Shown one piece after another: positions 53,712-63,517 of a DNA stretch of 64,000 nt. The stretch's first letter is position 1; each line of letters begins with the position of its first letter. The notes under the pieces were generated by a model. That model searched no databases. It was not told the origin of the DNA and saw nothing but the letters and a program-made list of their open reading frames with translations. The translations under genes and the position numbers were made by a program. Source of the DNA: Actinomyces sp. oral taxon 448 str. F0400 (lineage in GTDB: Bacteria > Actinomycetota > Actinomycetes > Actinomycetales > Actinomycetaceae); the NCBI RefSeq assembly GCF_000220835.1, contig NZ_GL985606.1, forward strand, positions 604,625 through 668,624. The letters are read 5' to 3'.

Positions 53712-53750
53712 CGGTTGCGCGACGCCGGCCCGGCCGGCGCCGCACAACCG
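53712..53750 (+). terminator. Terminator-like hairpin after the nucleoside hydrolase gene
   Basis: CGGTTG/CAACCG outer stem with an inner GCCGGCC/GGCCGGC stem, 13 bases after the stop codon. It marks the end of the psuG operon. Confidence 0.6.
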
Positions 53751-53929
53751 CGCCTCGGCTCGTCGCCGCCTACGAGGGCCGTCGACGAGTCGGGGCTGGT
53801 TCGACCGGGGCGGAGGGCGAACATCGCCGCGCCAGAGTGACGCGCTGGCCCGCCGCCCGCCGACCCGGCAGACTGACACCGCAGCGCCGCGGGCGCCTCC
53901 GCGGCACCCCGTCGACAAGGAGAGCCCTC

Positions 53930-54346
53930 ATGAGCACCTGGTCCTTCGAGAACCAGATGAATGCGATCCAGACTGTCGCCACCCACTTGAGCGAGTGGAT
54001 GCAGCAGACCGGCGTGCAGGAGACCGTGATGGATATCGATGCCCTGGGTGAGCGCGTCCTGTTCCGCACTCGAGCCTTCTATCAGGGACGCTGGATCGAC
54101 GATGAGGTACCCGACCTCATCGTGCGCGAAGCCACCGATGCGCGCGCGGCCATGGCCCAACTCGGAGGCGGCGCCTGGACCAAGGGCCACTTCGCCATGA
54201 AGGCAGACGACTACCGTCTGACCACCGACTTCGACTACGACTCCGCGCCCACTCTCGACCCGCCCTACACGCTCGCCGATTGCGCCACCGAGCTGCGTCT
54301 GTACCCGCGCCGCCCCGAGACGACGCCCGACTGGCTGCACGCCTGA
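53930..54346 (+). CDS. Small protein of unknown function (possible YezG/DUF600-like immunity protein)
   Basis: A 138-residue soluble acidic protein. The ATG at 53930 has AAGGAG seven bases upstream. The pattern ALGERVLFRTRAFYQGRWIDDE then GGAWTKGHFAMKADDYRLTTDFDYDSAP faintly recalls immunity proteins of the YezG/DUF600 group, which neutralise secreted nuclease toxins. No toxin gene is adjacent. The assignment is weak; expression seems likely from the good ribosome-binding site and codon usage. Confidence 0.6.
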   Translation: MSTWSFENQMNAIQTVATHLSEWMQQTGVQETVMDIDALGERVLFRTRAFYQGRWIDDEVPDLIVREATDARAAMAQLGGGAWTKGHFAMKADDYRLTTDFDYDSAPTLDPPYTLADCATELRLYPRRPETTPDWLHA

Positions 54347-54579
54347 CCGCGGAGAGGCGACGGCCGCGGCGATGTCGGCGGGCGTGCGCTGTCCGCCCGC
54401 GCCGGGGCGCACGACGTCGGCCTCCGGCCGCAGGAGGACCACCGCGCCAGGCCGGTGCACGGATGAGAGCGGGCTGACGTCCACCGGTGCGGATGGGACC
54501 GCCCGCGCCAGACCGGTGCACGGAGCCTCGCCCGCGGCCGGCCCGCGTAACGACACCAGAAGAAGAGACCTGACGCCTC

Positions 54580-54609
54580 TTGAACAGTTAGGTGAGCCGT
54601 CCCTAATCT
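54580..54609 (+). promoter_or_regulatory. Promoter with IdeR/DtxR iron box for the iron importer
   Basis: -35 TTGAAC (54580-54585) and -10 TAATCT (54604-54609) are 18 bases apart. The 19-bp box at 54588-54606 (TTAGG...CCTAA ends) matches the DtxR/IdeR consensus TTAGGTTAGCCTAACCTAA at 15 of 19 positions and sits between them, the expected repression position. The rest of the 310-base spacer 54347-54587 shows no gene. Confidence 0.8.
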
Positions 54610-54656
54610 TCTCTTGCGCCGTTATTCGGCATCCCACCCGACTGCAAAGGAGTCTC

Positions 54657-55832
54657 ATGCGCATGCGTCGACGTACCCTGCTCCTCGCTCTTCCCCTTTC
54701 AGCACCCCTCGCCGGATGCGGGGCCGTCTCCCGCGCAGGCAAGAGCTCCGACGACAACGCCAGCGCCGGCGGTGGGAGCTCCTTCGAGGTCACCGACGTC
54801 CTCGGACGCACGGTCGGCTTCGACTCCCAGCCCGAGAAGGTGGTGCTGGGCGAGTCCCGACACATCTACTCCCTGCTGTTCCTCAACAAGGACAATCCCA
54901 TCGACAAGGTGGTGGCCTGGGGCAAGGACCTTCAGAAGGCGGCCCCCGACTTCTACGACATGCTGGTGGGGGCGTTCCCCGCCGCGAAGGACATCCCCGA
55001 GATCGGCTCCGTCAGCAACGGCGACCTCAGCGTGGAGACGCTGGAGGCCTACCAGCCCGACGTCGTCGTCCTGACCCTGGATATCTACAACGCCGGTCAG
55101 CAGGCGGGGTTCATCGACAACCTCGACAACCAGGGCCTGCGCTACGTGGTCACCGACTTCCGGCGCGATCCGGTGAACAACACCGAGACGTCGGTCAAGC
55201 TCCTGGGCGACACTATGGACCGGCGTGATGACGCCCAGGCCTTCCTCGACTTCTACCACGAGCAGGTGGACCCGGTGGTGGGCAGGGCCTCGTCGGCCGA
55301 CCCCAGGCCCACCACCTTCCTGTGGCGCGCCCCGGGCCTGAACGATCCTTGCTCCACCTATGCCAAGGCCAATCTGGGGGCCGTGATCACGGCGACCGGG
55401 GGCACCAACATCGCCGATTCGCTGCTGTCGGGCGAGGAGGGGGTGCTCACCGTCGAGCAGATCATCGAATCGGCCCCCCAGAACATCATCGCCACCGGCG
55501 GTGAGTGGGGCGCCCAGAAGCTCAAGGACACCGCCAAGACCAGCTACGTCCATCTCGGGTACGAGGCCGACGAAGACTCCGCCAAGGCCAGTCTGGCTCA
55601 GCTGAAGGATCAGCCCGGCCTCGAGCAGGTCGAGGCTTTCGACGAGGGCCGCGTCTTCGGCGTCTACCACCAGTTCTACGACGCCCCCTTCAACTTCATC
55701 GCCTACCTGGCCTTCGCCAAGTGGCAGAACCCCGACCTCTTCTCCGACCTGGATCCTGAGGGCGTGTGGGACGACTTCCACGACAAGTACATGCCGTGGG
55801 AGTCCCAGGGCGTCTTCATCACCGGCATCTGA
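54657..55832 (+). CDS. Iron-siderophore/haem-type ABC transporter substrate-binding lipoprotein
   Basis: A 391-residue lipoprotein; the signal peptide ends at LAGC with the lipidated cysteine at residue 21. The mature protein is a FecB/BtuF-type periplasmic-binding fold (FEVTDVLGRTVGFDSQPEKVVLG, ETLEAYQPDVVVLT, NLGAVITATGGTNIADSLL). The start ATG has AAGGAG five bases upstream; frame further upstream is spurious. The iron box shows it is made under iron limitation. It overlaps the permease gene (TGATG). Confidence 0.9.
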   Translation: MRMRRRTLLLALPLSAPLAGCGAVSRAGKSSDDNASAGGGSSFEVTDVLGRTVGFDSQPEKVVLGESRHIYSLLFLNKDNPIDKVVAWGKDLQKAAPDFYDMLVGAFPAAKDIPEIGSVSNGDLSVETLEAYQPDVVVLTLDIYNAGQQAGFIDNLDNQGLRYVVTDFRRDPVNNTETSVKLLGDTMDRRDDAQAFLDFYHEQVDPVVGRASSADPRPTTFLWRAPGLNDPCSTYAKANLGAVITATGGTNIADSLLSGEEGVLTVEQIIESAPQNIIATGGEWGAQKLKDTAKTSYVHLGYEADEDSAKASLAQLKDQPGLEQVEAFDEGRVFGVYHQFYDAPFNFIAYLAFAKWQNPDLFSDLDPEGVWDDFHDKYMPWESQGVFITGI

Positions 55833-56926
55833 TGGGACGTCCGATGACGGGTGAGGACGGGGCGGCGGGACCAGCGGGGGGCGAGGCCGCCTACGCCTCC
55901 TATCGTCGTCGCACGGTGCGGCGCGCGGCCGTGCTGCTCGGCCTGACGGCGCTGCTCCTCGTGGTCTTCATAGCCGCCCTCATGGTGGGGTCGTTGAGAT
56001 TCACCCCCGGCCAGGTGCTCTCCGCGCTGATCCAGCCCGGCTACGACCCCCGGATCGCCGACGTGGTCGTCAACCTGCGCCTGCCGCCGGCGCTCCTGGC
56101 GGTTCTGGTGGGAGGGGCTCTGTCCCTGGCGGGCGTGCAGATGCAGACCATCTTGGACAACCCCCTGGCCGAGCCCTTCACCCTGGGCATCTCCGCCGCG
56201 TCGGCCCTCGGCGCGGCGGTGGCGATCGTGACGGGGCTGGCGCTGCCCATCGCACCCGGGGCCACCCTGGCAGTGGCCGCCATGACGACCGGACTGGCAG
56301 CCTCCCTGTCCATCGCGCTGATCTCGCGTCTGCCCTCGGTCACCAAGGAGACCACCATTCTCCTGGGTATCGCGCTGGTCTTCAGCTGCCAGGCCCTGCT
56401 GGCCCTCGTGCAGTACCGGGCCTCCACCGAGAGTCTGCAGCAGATCGTCTTCTGGTCCATGGGCTCCCTCATGCGCGCCACCTGGCCGGCGGTCGGCGCC
56501 GCAGCAGTGGCGCTGGTGGCGGCCACCCCCGTGTTCTGGATCAACGGCTGGCGTCTGACCGCGATCAGTCTGGGGGAGGCGCGAGCCGCCGCCATGGGCA
56601 TCAATGTCTCGCGTCTGCGCTCGTGGAGCCTGGTGGGCGTGTCCCTGCTGGCTGCACTGTCCGTGGCCTTCGTGGGGATCATCGGCTTCGTGGGCCTGGT
56701 GGGTCCGCACATGGCCCGGGGCCTGGTGGGGGAGGACCAGCGGTTCCTGGTCCCCGCCTCCATTCTGGCCGGGGCCGCGCTGCTGACCTCCGCCCACGCC
56801 ATCAGCCAGGTGATCATCCCGGGGGTTTCCGTACCCGTCGGCATCCTCACCGCCCTGGTGGGAGTGCCGGTGTTCCTGCTCATCATCTTCGGACGGCGGC
56901 GCTCCGCGGCGAGGAGCGGATCATGA
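55832..56926 (+). CDS. FecCD/BtuC-family ABC permease
   Basis: A 364-residue membrane protein with about ten hydrophobic segments. Typical signatures are NLRLPPALLAVLVGGALSLAGVQMQTILDNPLAEPFTLGISAASALGA and FVGIIGFVGLVGPHMARGLVGEDQRFLVP. It forms the homodimeric channel for iron-siderophore, haem or cobalamin uptake. The ATG overlaps the stop of the binding-protein gene; its own stop overlaps the ATPase start (ATGA). Confidence 0.92.
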   Translation: MGRPMTGEDGAAGPAGGEAAYASYRRRTVRRAAVLLGLTALLLVVFIAALMVGSLRFTPGQVLSALIQPGYDPRIADVVVNLRLPPALLAVLVGGALSLAGVQMQTILDNPLAEPFTLGISAASALGAAVAIVTGLALPIAPGATLAVAAMTTGLAASLSIALISRLPSVTKETTILLGIALVFSCQALLALVQYRASTESLQQIVFWSMGSLMRATWPAVGAAAVALVAATPVFWINGWRLTAISLGEARAAAMGINVSRLRSWSLVGVSLLAALSVAFVGIIGFVGLVGPHMARGLVGEDQRFLVPASILAGAALLTSAHAISQVIIPGVSVPVGILTALVGVPVFLLIIFGRRRSAARSGS

Positions 56927-57684
56927 GTCTGGATCTGAAGGACCTGCACTTCGCCTACGGCAAGCGGACCGTGCTGGAGGGCGTGGACACCCGGTGGGAC
57001 ACCGGTCAAATGGTGGGGCTCCTGGGACCCAATGGAGCCGGCAAATCCACTCTGGTGACCTGCATCGCCCAACTGCGCCGCTACACCGGGACGGTGAGCT
57101 TCGCCGACCGCACCGGGCGCGATCTGCGCGAGATGATCGGCTACATGCCCCAGGGTCTGCCCGGCGACGCCGCCCTGACGGCTCTGGAATCGGTGCTGAC
57201 CGCCTCCAGGCGCGGAGTGGCCTGGCACACCAGCCGAGCCGATATCGACTCGGCCTGGGGCGCCCTCGACGAGATCGGGGTCGCCGACCTGGCCGATCGG
57301 CCTCTCGGGCAGCTCTCCGGTGGTCAGCGCCAGCTCGTGGCCCTGGCCCAGACCCTGGTGCGCGAACCGACGCTCCTCCTGCTGGATGAGCCCACATCGG
57401 CCCTCGACCTGCGCCGCCAGGTGGCGGTGCTCTCCCACGTGCGGCGCATCTGCCATCGCGACACCGATCGCCTCGCCGTCGTCGCCCTGCACGACCTCAA
57501 CCTGGCCGCCCGCTTTTGCGACCGCCTGGCCGTCCTCGGCGACGGACGGGTCCGAGCCGAGGGACCGCCCGCCGGGGTCCTGCGCCCCGACGTCATCGAC
57601 AGGGTCTACGGCGTACGGGTGCGCATCGTCCCCGACGGCGAGCACGTCATGGTGGCCCCCGAGACCGAGCAGCGCCGACAGTGA
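56923..57684 (+). CDS. FecE/BtuD-family ABC ATPase
   Basis: A 253-residue ATPase with Walker A GPNGAGKS near residue 35, signature LSGGQRQLV near 129, and Walker B LLLLDEPTSALD near 150. The ATG at 56923 overlaps the permease stop. It completes the iron-box-controlled importer; 60 bases separate it from the convergent AAA+ gene. Confidence 0.92.
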   Translation: MSLDLKDLHFAYGKRTVLEGVDTRWDTGQMVGLLGPNGAGKSTLVTCIAQLRRYTGTVSFADRTGRDLREMIGYMPQGLPGDAALTALESVLTASRRGVAWHTSRADIDSAWGALDEIGVADLADRPLGQLSGGQRQLVALAQTLVREPTLLLLDEPTSALDLRRQVAVLSHVRRICHRDTDRLAVVALHDLNLAARFCDRLAVLGDGRVRAEGPPAGVLRPDVIDRVYGVRVRIVPDGEHVMVAPETEQRRQ

Positions 57685-57744
57685 CAACGCGGGCGAGGGT
57701 GACGATGAGAATGCCGATCCCGGCGAGGGGCGGGCGAGGACGCG

Positions 57745-59133
57745 TCACAAGAGCTTGTGCTCCTTCATCCACGCGCGCAGTTCGGCGTACTCACCGGAGG
57801 TGTCCGCGTACTCGACGACATTGCGCGCCGTGTCGAACCACGGGCCCGTCGAAGGGCGGATCTCCCGCAGCGCTGCGCGCATGTCCACCATGGTGATCAT
57901 GCGCGGCGCGCCGGTGCGCACCGAGTCCATGAGCGCCTTCTCCGCCGCGCTGTCGCACAGATGCGACAGGTCCGCCCCGGTCAGCCCCTCGGTGGCGCGG
58001 GCCAGGCCCCGCAGGTCGATCCCCTCCACGGGACGATCGCGCAGGTGCGTGTGCAGGATGGCGGTACGCGCCGGCTCGTCGGGCGGGAGGACAAGAATAG
58101 CCCGGTCGAGTCGCCCGGGCCTGCGCAGCGCGGGGTCGATGTCCCAGGGGGCGTTCGTGGCCGCCAGGAGATAGACGCCCTCATTGTCCGCGCCGATGCC
58201 GTCGAGCTCCTCCAGGAGCTGGTTGACCACACCGCGCAGACCGGCGCTGTAGGTCATCATCGAGCGCTTGAGGCCGATGGCGTCGAGCTCGTCGAGGAAG
58301 AGCACGCAAGGGCTGTGATCGCGGGCCTGCTGGAAGATGTTGTGGAGGTTGATCTCCGACTTGCCGATGTAGGGGTCGAGAATGTCGGTGATGGAGACGC
58401 TGAGGAACCCGGCGCCCATCTCCCCGGCGACGGCACGGGCGATGAAGGTCTTTCCCGTGCCGGGCGGCCCATACAGAAGAAGCCCGCCGCGCAGGCTCTT
58501 GCCGTACAGGCGGCGCAACTCGGGGTTGCGCATCGGGGCCAGGAAGGAGGCGAGCAGACGATCCTTGACGTTGCTCATGCCGCCGACATCGGCCAGCGTG
58601 ACATCGGCCGTCTCCACGTCCCAGTCCGTCGGGTCGCCGCTCTTATCGGGGTTGACCGGCACGGGAACAGGTCGGGCGCCGATCTCTCCGCCCGGCTCGA
58701 AGGGGGCGGCCGGGCCGATGTCCAGGTCCTTCTCGGCCTGATGCCAGTCGAAGTCGACCGGCGGCGTCCGCTCGGAGGCGGCCGGCGACTGCGACGGCGC
58801 GTCATCGGGTTCTCCCGGCGAGGCGTCCGCATTCTGCGCCCGCCCGGATGCTGCGGGCGTCTCGGGCTCCGACGGCGCGGGTGCGCCATCGGCCGCGCCA
58901 TCCTCCGGGCACCCCCGCTCGGGGGCCGGATCCGGCTTCATCAGAGCCCGGGACATGAGAGCGCGAGCGTCCTCGTCGGCGGGGTCATGCTGGAGGGCGA
59001 TCGCGCAGTGCGTCACCGCCTCCGGGCCGCGACCGGCGGACACGAGCAGCCCGGCCAGGTGCGTGCGCAGGCGGACATCGTCGGGGGCCGCCTCCACGGC
59101 CCGGGACAGGGAGTCGATAAGAGGATCGCTCAC
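57745..59133 (-). CDS. AAA+ ATPase with N-terminal TPR (CDC48/FtsH-like core)
   Basis: A 462-residue protein. Residues 1-65 form two TPR-like helical pairs, about 66-170 is a disordered Pro/Ala/Glu-rich linker, then an AAA+ module: DVGGMSNVKDRLLASF, Walker A GPPGTGKT, Walker B VLFLDELDAIG, sensor ATNAPWDIDPALRRPGRLDRAI with the arginine finger region. Single-ring AAA+ unfoldases of this shape are found in actinobacteria without known partners. The TPR membrane protein encoded two genes away on the same strand is a possible partner. It starts at GTG with a TATAGA -10-like element about 8 bases upstream, so it may be leaderless. Confidence 0.85.
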   Translation of the reverse strand: MSDPLIDSLSRAVEAAPDDVRLRTHLAGLLVSAGRGPEAVTHCAIALQHDPADEDARALMSRALMKPDPAPERGCPEDGAADGAPAPSEPETPAASGRAQNADASPGEPDDAPSQSPAASERTPPVDFDWHQAEKDLDIGPAAPFEPGGEIGARPVPVPVNPDKSGDPTDWDVETADVTLADVGGMSNVKDRLLASFLAPMRNPELRRLYGKSLRGGLLLYGPPGTGKTFIARAVAGEMGAGFLSVSITDILDPYIGKSEINLHNIFQQARDHSPCVLFLDELDAIGLKRSMMTYSAGLRGVVNQLLEELDGIGADNEGVYLLAATNAPWDIDPALRRPGRLDRAILVLPPDEPARTAILHTHLRDRPVEGIDLRGLARATEGLTGADLSHLCDSAAEKALMDSVRTGAPRMITMVDMRAALREIRPSTGPWFDTARNVVEYADTSGEYAELRAWMKEHKLL

Positions 59134-59298
59134 CGCGCCAGTCTATAGAGAAGAGAAGGGAACGGTCGGGGGTGCGAGACGGCGGTCGGGGCAGTGAACG
59201 GGGAGGCGACCGGTACGGCCCCGGCGGCGTCCGATCGTGCAGGATCTCACGCCGTTCGGCGTATGCGCTCACGACGCCGCCGTCCATAACCTCAAGGC

Positions 59299-60699
59299 AT
59301 GGCCACACCTTCTTCTGCCGGAGCCGTCCCCGACTGCGGGGAGGGAGCGACCAGTCGGAGCTCCGACGCCGACCCTTCCGCCGATCCCGCTGCGAAGCCC
59401 GTCGGATCCGCTCCCGACGCCGGTCTGCGACGGACCTTCTCCACGACGCTCCTCATCTCCCTGGCGGCGCTCGCGGCCGTCGCGCCCCTGGCGACCGACA
59501 CCTACCTGCCGGCCTTCGCCCAGATGGCGGAGGACCTGCGCGTGTCCGCCTCCAGCGTCCAACTGACGATGACGACCTTCCTCGCGGGGGTGGCGCTCGG
59601 CCAGCTGAGCATCGGCGTTCTGTCGGATCGCGCCGGCCGGCGCCCGCTCCTGCTGTGGGGCAGCGTGCTCGCCTTCGTGGCGAGCATCTGCTCCGCCGTG
59701 GCGCCGGCCCTTCCGCTCCTGCTCATCGCCCGTTTCTTCCAGGGGCTCGGCGGGGCCGCCGGCATGGTGCTCGGTCGCGCCGTCATCGCCGACCGCTCCC
59801 GCGGCATCACCGCCACCCAGGCCCTCAGCCTCGTCATGGCGATCCAGGGCATCGCACCGGTGGCCGCCCCCATTCTCGGCGGTCTCCTCGTCGAGCCGAT
59901 CGGCTGGCGCGGGATCCTCGGGGTCGTCGCCGCCTTCACCGGGGTGCTGGTCCTCATGGTCGCCTTCTGGGTGCCCGAGTCCCTGCCTGCTGCGCATCGC
60001 CGTGACGGCGGTCTGAGGCTCCTCATCGATGGCACGCGCGAGCTGGTGCGCGACCGCGTCCTCGTGCGATTGCTGGTCATTAACGCTCTCGCCTTCGGCC
60101 TTCTCATGTCCTACTTGTCGGCCGCGCCCTTCGTGCTGCGCAATGTGCTGGGAATGGGGACGGCGGCCTACACGGGCGTTTTCGGCCTGTGCGGGGCGAC
60201 GGTGACGGTCATGGTCTCAGTGTCCGCCTCCCTCGCCCGCCGTTTCCCACAGGTTCGGCAGGTGCGTGCCGGGCTGCTCGCGGTGCTCGCCGTCGACGTG
60301 GTCTTCGCCGCCGTCTGCCTGATCCGGCTGCGCGGTCCCGTCGACGGCGCCGGGCGAGCGCCGCTGCTCGTCGGCGTGATCGCCCTCTTCCTCGTGCACG
60401 TGGCCTGCCTCGGTCCGCTGATGGGCAACGTGCCCGCGCTCGCTCTGGACCGCACCGGCCGCTGGGCCGGGACGGGCAGCGCGCTGCTAGGCTTCATTCA
60501 GTTCGTCGTCGGCGGGCTGGTCAGCCCGCTGGTCGGATTGACCGGTGAGGCGAATGGTGCGGCTTTCGGCGTCGTCATCGTGGGGCTCGGCGTGATCGCC
60601 AACGTTCTGGCCGCCTTCGGCCTGCGCGGCAAGGGGGACAAGGGGGAGGAGCGTTTGCCTGAGGAAGCCGAACGCCGGAGGCGCCGCCTGGGGCGATGA
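59299..60699 (+). CDS. Bcr/CflA-family MFS drug efflux transporter
   Basis: A 466-residue protein with twelve hydrophobic segments after a ~50-residue hydrophilic N-terminus. Family marks are APLATDTYLPAFAQMAEDL, SIGVLSDRAGRRPLLLWGS and RFFQGLGGAAGMVLGRAVIAD. It exports small drugs such as bicyclomycin-type compounds or sulfonamides by proton antiport. It is monocistronic between two minus-strand TPR genes. Confidence 0.87.
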   Translation: MATPSSAGAVPDCGEGATSRSSDADPSADPAAKPVGSAPDAGLRRTFSTTLLISLAALAAVAPLATDTYLPAFAQMAEDLRVSASSVQLTMTTFLAGVALGQLSIGVLSDRAGRRPLLLWGSVLAFVASICSAVAPALPLLLIARFFQGLGGAAGMVLGRAVIADRSRGITATQALSLVMAIQGIAPVAAPILGGLLVEPIGWRGILGVVAAFTGVLVLMVAFWVPESLPAAHRRDGGLRLLIDGTRELVRDRVLVRLLVINALAFGLLMSYLSAAPFVLRNVLGMGTAAYTGVFGLCGATVTVMVSVSASLARRFPQVRQVRAGLLAVLAVDVVFAAVCLIRLRGPVDGAGRAPLLVGVIALFLVHVACLGPLMGNVPALALDRTGRWAGTGSALLGFIQFVVGGLVSPLVGLTGEANGAAFGVVIVGLGVIANVLAAFGLRGKGDKGEERLPEEAERRRRRLGR

Positions 60700-60730
60700 T
60701 CGGCGTCGGGGGATGTCCTCAGAGCCGACC

Positions 60731-61879
60731 TCACATGGGGCGCGGCGCCTCCTGCTCGGACTGCATCCCTCTGGCCGCCTGCTCCGCCCGTTCGATGTCG
60801 TCCGCCGTGGCCTCGATGGTCCGGGCGATGGCGACGAGGACCGTGCAGGCCACGACCCCGGCGAGGACCGCCGTCATCACAGCGGCCGTCGTCGGAACCA
60901 TCAGTGGCAGGATGAGGGCTGCGAGCCACGTCAGTGCGACGAGTGCCGCAGCGGAGGCCAAGCGGCGGTGACGTCGGAGGAAGGACCGCATGGCCGGGCG
61001 CCCGCCGTCGGGAAGATTCGTCCTCACCGGGCGGCAGATCACCCATGACAGCAGCAGAGCCGAGATCAGGGCCGGGACCGCCGGGGCGAGGCAGAGCCGG
61101 GCGGGGGCGCCGAACCACCACAAGACGAGCTGGACCAGGATCGTCAGGGCGAGGCACGAGCCGTGGATCTTGCCCAGGGAGAGTGTGAGGACGATGAGTG
61201 TGAGGTCGACGAGCGGTCGAGCCACCTGATTCTGCGGCCTCCAGGCGACAGCGCGGGCCACCGCCCGCACGATGCCGGACTTGCTGCCGTGGTTGAAATC
61301 GAAAGTGGCGAGTTCCATGGACGCCGTCGGGCTCTCCGGGTCGAGTTGAACCGCTTTCTTGTAGGCGCGTCGCGCGATTCGGGGATCGATCTCCTCGTAA
61401 ACGCGTCCCATGGCGATATGGCTGTCCGGCTCCTGCGGTGCCAGGCGGATCGCCAGCTGCGCCAGTGGAAAGGCCTGGGCGCAGCGGTCCTGCTTGACGA
61501 GCAGGTCGACGAGTGCGCAGGAGCTGAGGACGTGCTCGGGGTCGAGAGCCAGGGCGGCGCGCAGAGAGCGCTCGGCACCCGCTTGGTCCTCCGCCTGATT
61601 GAGCAGGCTGCCGAGCAGGAATTGAGCATCCGCGTTCTGGGGCATGGCGGCGACGGCGGCGCGCGCCTCGGCGAGGGCCTCGGAGGGGCGCGCGGCGCAG
61701 GCATGGGCTCGAGCGAGCCCGAGGCGGACGGGGCCCGCCTGGTCCGGGTAGTGGGCCAGGAGCCCGGAGAATAGGCCGATCGCCTGATCGGGACGGTTCG
61801 CCTCGATCAGGGCGCAGGCCCGCCCGTAGGTGCGTTCGTAGGCCTGGTCCCCCGGGTCGCCGTAGGCGTTAGTGCTCAC
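60731..61879 (-). CDS. TPR-repeat membrane protein
   Basis: A protein of about 382 residues. The first ~215 residues hold five to six TPR units (QAYERTYGRACALIEANRPDQAIGLFSGLLAHYP, AQFLLGSLLNQAEDQAGAERSLRAALALDP, and so on). The C-terminal ~160 residues contain four to five membrane segments. The GTG at 61879, with GAGGAAGG ten bases upstream, is preferred over the ATG at 61909. Function unknown; it may be a membrane scaffold, possibly for the nearby AAA+ protein that also carries TPR units. Confidence 0.72.
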   Translation of the reverse strand: MSTNAYGDPGDQAYERTYGRACALIEANRPDQAIGLFSGLLAHYPDQAGPVRLGLARAHACAARPSEALAEARAAVAAMPQNADAQFLLGSLLNQAEDQAGAERSLRAALALDPEHVLSSCALVDLLVKQDRCAQAFPLAQLAIRLAPQEPDSHIAMGRVYEEIDPRIARRAYKKAVQLDPESPTASMELATFDFNHGSKSGIVRAVARAVAWRPQNQVARPLVDLTLIVLTLSLGKIHGSCLALTILVQLVLWWFGAPARLCLAPAVPALISALLLSWVICRPVRTNLPDGGRPAMRSFLRRHRRLASAAALVALTWLAALILPLMVPTTAAVMTAVLAGVVACTVLVAIARTIEATADDIERAEQAARGMQSEQEAPRPM

Positions 61880-62435
61880 TGCGGTCGCGCCTTCCTCATG
61901 CTGGTTCATTCGTACGGCGGGCCCCGCGGCGGGGCTCGCGGGGGCGTAGTCCGCCCCGACGGCGGCGCGACGCGAGGTCAGCCGCAGTAGATCACGGCGC
62001 GGGCACGGGTGCCAGCCGCGGTGCTTCGCGAAGGGCCGGGACAGCCGGTGGAGGAGGGGGTGAGTGCGGCGGGCGTTTCGGGAGGAGGGGCGGGCCGGCG
62101 ATGCGCAGGCACTCGCCGAGCGGTCAGGCGCCGTCGGCCGCGCCTGGCTGCGGAACCGCTGGTCCTCGTGCGGGGCTTCGCGCCCGCCCGCGCCCTCTGG
62201 GTGGGAGACGCGCGGTGCGCGTCGCGCCGGGGCGGCGGATCGTTGTAGGTTCTCGCCCAACCTGCCAGACGTCCACGGCTCTGACCTGCATGTTCTCCTT
62301 CCTGCCCACGGTTCGTTTCTCGCTCAAATTGGCAAGAAACCCGCGGTTTGTGTGCACGGTGTGTGCAAACGGTGCTTGGTCGCGCCTTTCCTCGGAGCGG
62401 GCTGCTAGACATGACACCGCCTGCGCAGGTCGCAG
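61880..62435. other. Intergenic region without a recognised gene
   Basis: About 550 bases with only short GC-driven open frames on both strands and no ribosome-binding site or family motif. An AT-richer patch at 62290-62360 contains TTTGTGTGCAC and GTGTGTGCAAA and may hold a promoter. Confidence 0.35.
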
Positions 62436-63113
62436 TCAACGATCCCCCGAGGGGGCTGGACGGGGCCTGGGGCGGAGGTGGGCCATGCGGTCACAGTCCC
62501 CGGAGCCAGGCGACAACGCGATCCCAGACGGATTGACCTTCACGTCACTCGTTGTGGGCTCGAGCCGCGGGCTGTCGTGATCCTGGGGTTCAGGGTGAGC
62601 GAGCCCTGTGGTCGGGGGCTGCTCCATCGCGACCGGGGCCTCCGGCGAAGGGGCAGAGGCTTCAGGTGCGGGCGCGTCGGTGCTCGCAGCCGCCGGTGGG
62701 GCCTTGCGTGAGACGCCTGAGCTCGTTGTCGTACGCGACGATCGACCCGCTGACGTGGAGCACAGCATCCTTGTTCTGCTCGTGGTGCTCCCACGGCGTC
62801 AAACGAGCAAATGAGTTCTCCCTGTCGACGACGTTGAGGTACATGGCGCCGTGGCTGATCGCGGACTGGAAGGCCCGCTTCTGGTCGAGCTCTCCGGGCA
62901 CGAGCCAGATCGTGTCGCGCGCGCCGGCCCTGCGGTCAGCAGGCTGGGGCAATCCGGTTCAAGGCAGGCGACCTTGACCTTGGGGTGCCGGTAGAACACC
63001 TCCCAGTCGTCGTCATCGTTGACGTAGACCTCCCGCGGCCCACCCCCGTCCGGCGGCTCCAGCAACAGCCCTCGGACCCGAACAGGCTTCGTCCTGACTC
63101 CTCGTGCGCCCAT
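62436..63113 (-). pseudogene. Frameshifted hypothetical gene (possibly CoiA-like)
   Basis: Three consecutive open segments in different frames read like one decayed protein: VREVYVNDDDDWEVFYRHPKVKVACLEPDC-type sequence (ATG at 63113), then GELDQKRAFQSAISHGAMYLNVVDRENSF and LTPWEHHEQNKDAVLHVSGSIVAYDNELRRL (62952-62662), then a Pro/Ala-rich tail with TTSDVKVNPSGIAL (62768-62436). The first segment recalls competence CoiA-like proteins, but this is a weak resemblance. At least two frameshifts separate the parts. Confidence 0.4.
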
Positions 63114-63517
63114 GGCACCGTTCTACGCTGGCCTACCGACACGAATCTCGAGTACCAAAGAATCGAGTACCAAAGAATTCGGGTCGCGGGCTGGCGGAAT
63201 ACTGACCGCATGCAGCACACCTCAGCAGTCCTCCTGCCGACCTTCGCCCCGCCGAGTGGCGGTCAAGCTCGTGTCCTTCCGACCGCGGAGCACAGTTACG
63301 ACAGAATCTGGCAAGAAGCCGAGTCGTGGCAGCGGAAGTCGTCGGACGCCTCGTCCGCCGAGATGATCGCAGACATGATGCCAGGCACCTCCGCCATCAA
63401 GGTACGGGTGCGCCGAAACGGTCAGGAGACACTGATCCACCCCGGTGAGGGGGTCGCCCCGCGCACGCCTAATCGCAAGGACTGGCTCTTCTTCGACCAG
63501 ACCTCCAGGGCCTCCAC
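63114..63517. other. Region with a short open frame of unknown meaning
   Basis: From the ATG at 63210 (+ strand) a frame reads AEHSYDRIWQEAESWQRKSSDAS and MMPGTSAIKVRVRRNGQETL, which looks more protein-like than its surroundings, but after about 63490 it runs into the ArsR-like fragment in the wrong frame. A duplicated 10-mer gagtaccaaa lies at 63151-63171. Probably remnant DNA. Confidence 0.3.

Noticed and set aside
54347-54587. Possible small gene or riboswitch upstream of the iron importer
   Set aside because: No ribosome-binding site plus open frame of protein-like composition, and no conserved riboswitch core; the iron box explains the regulation.
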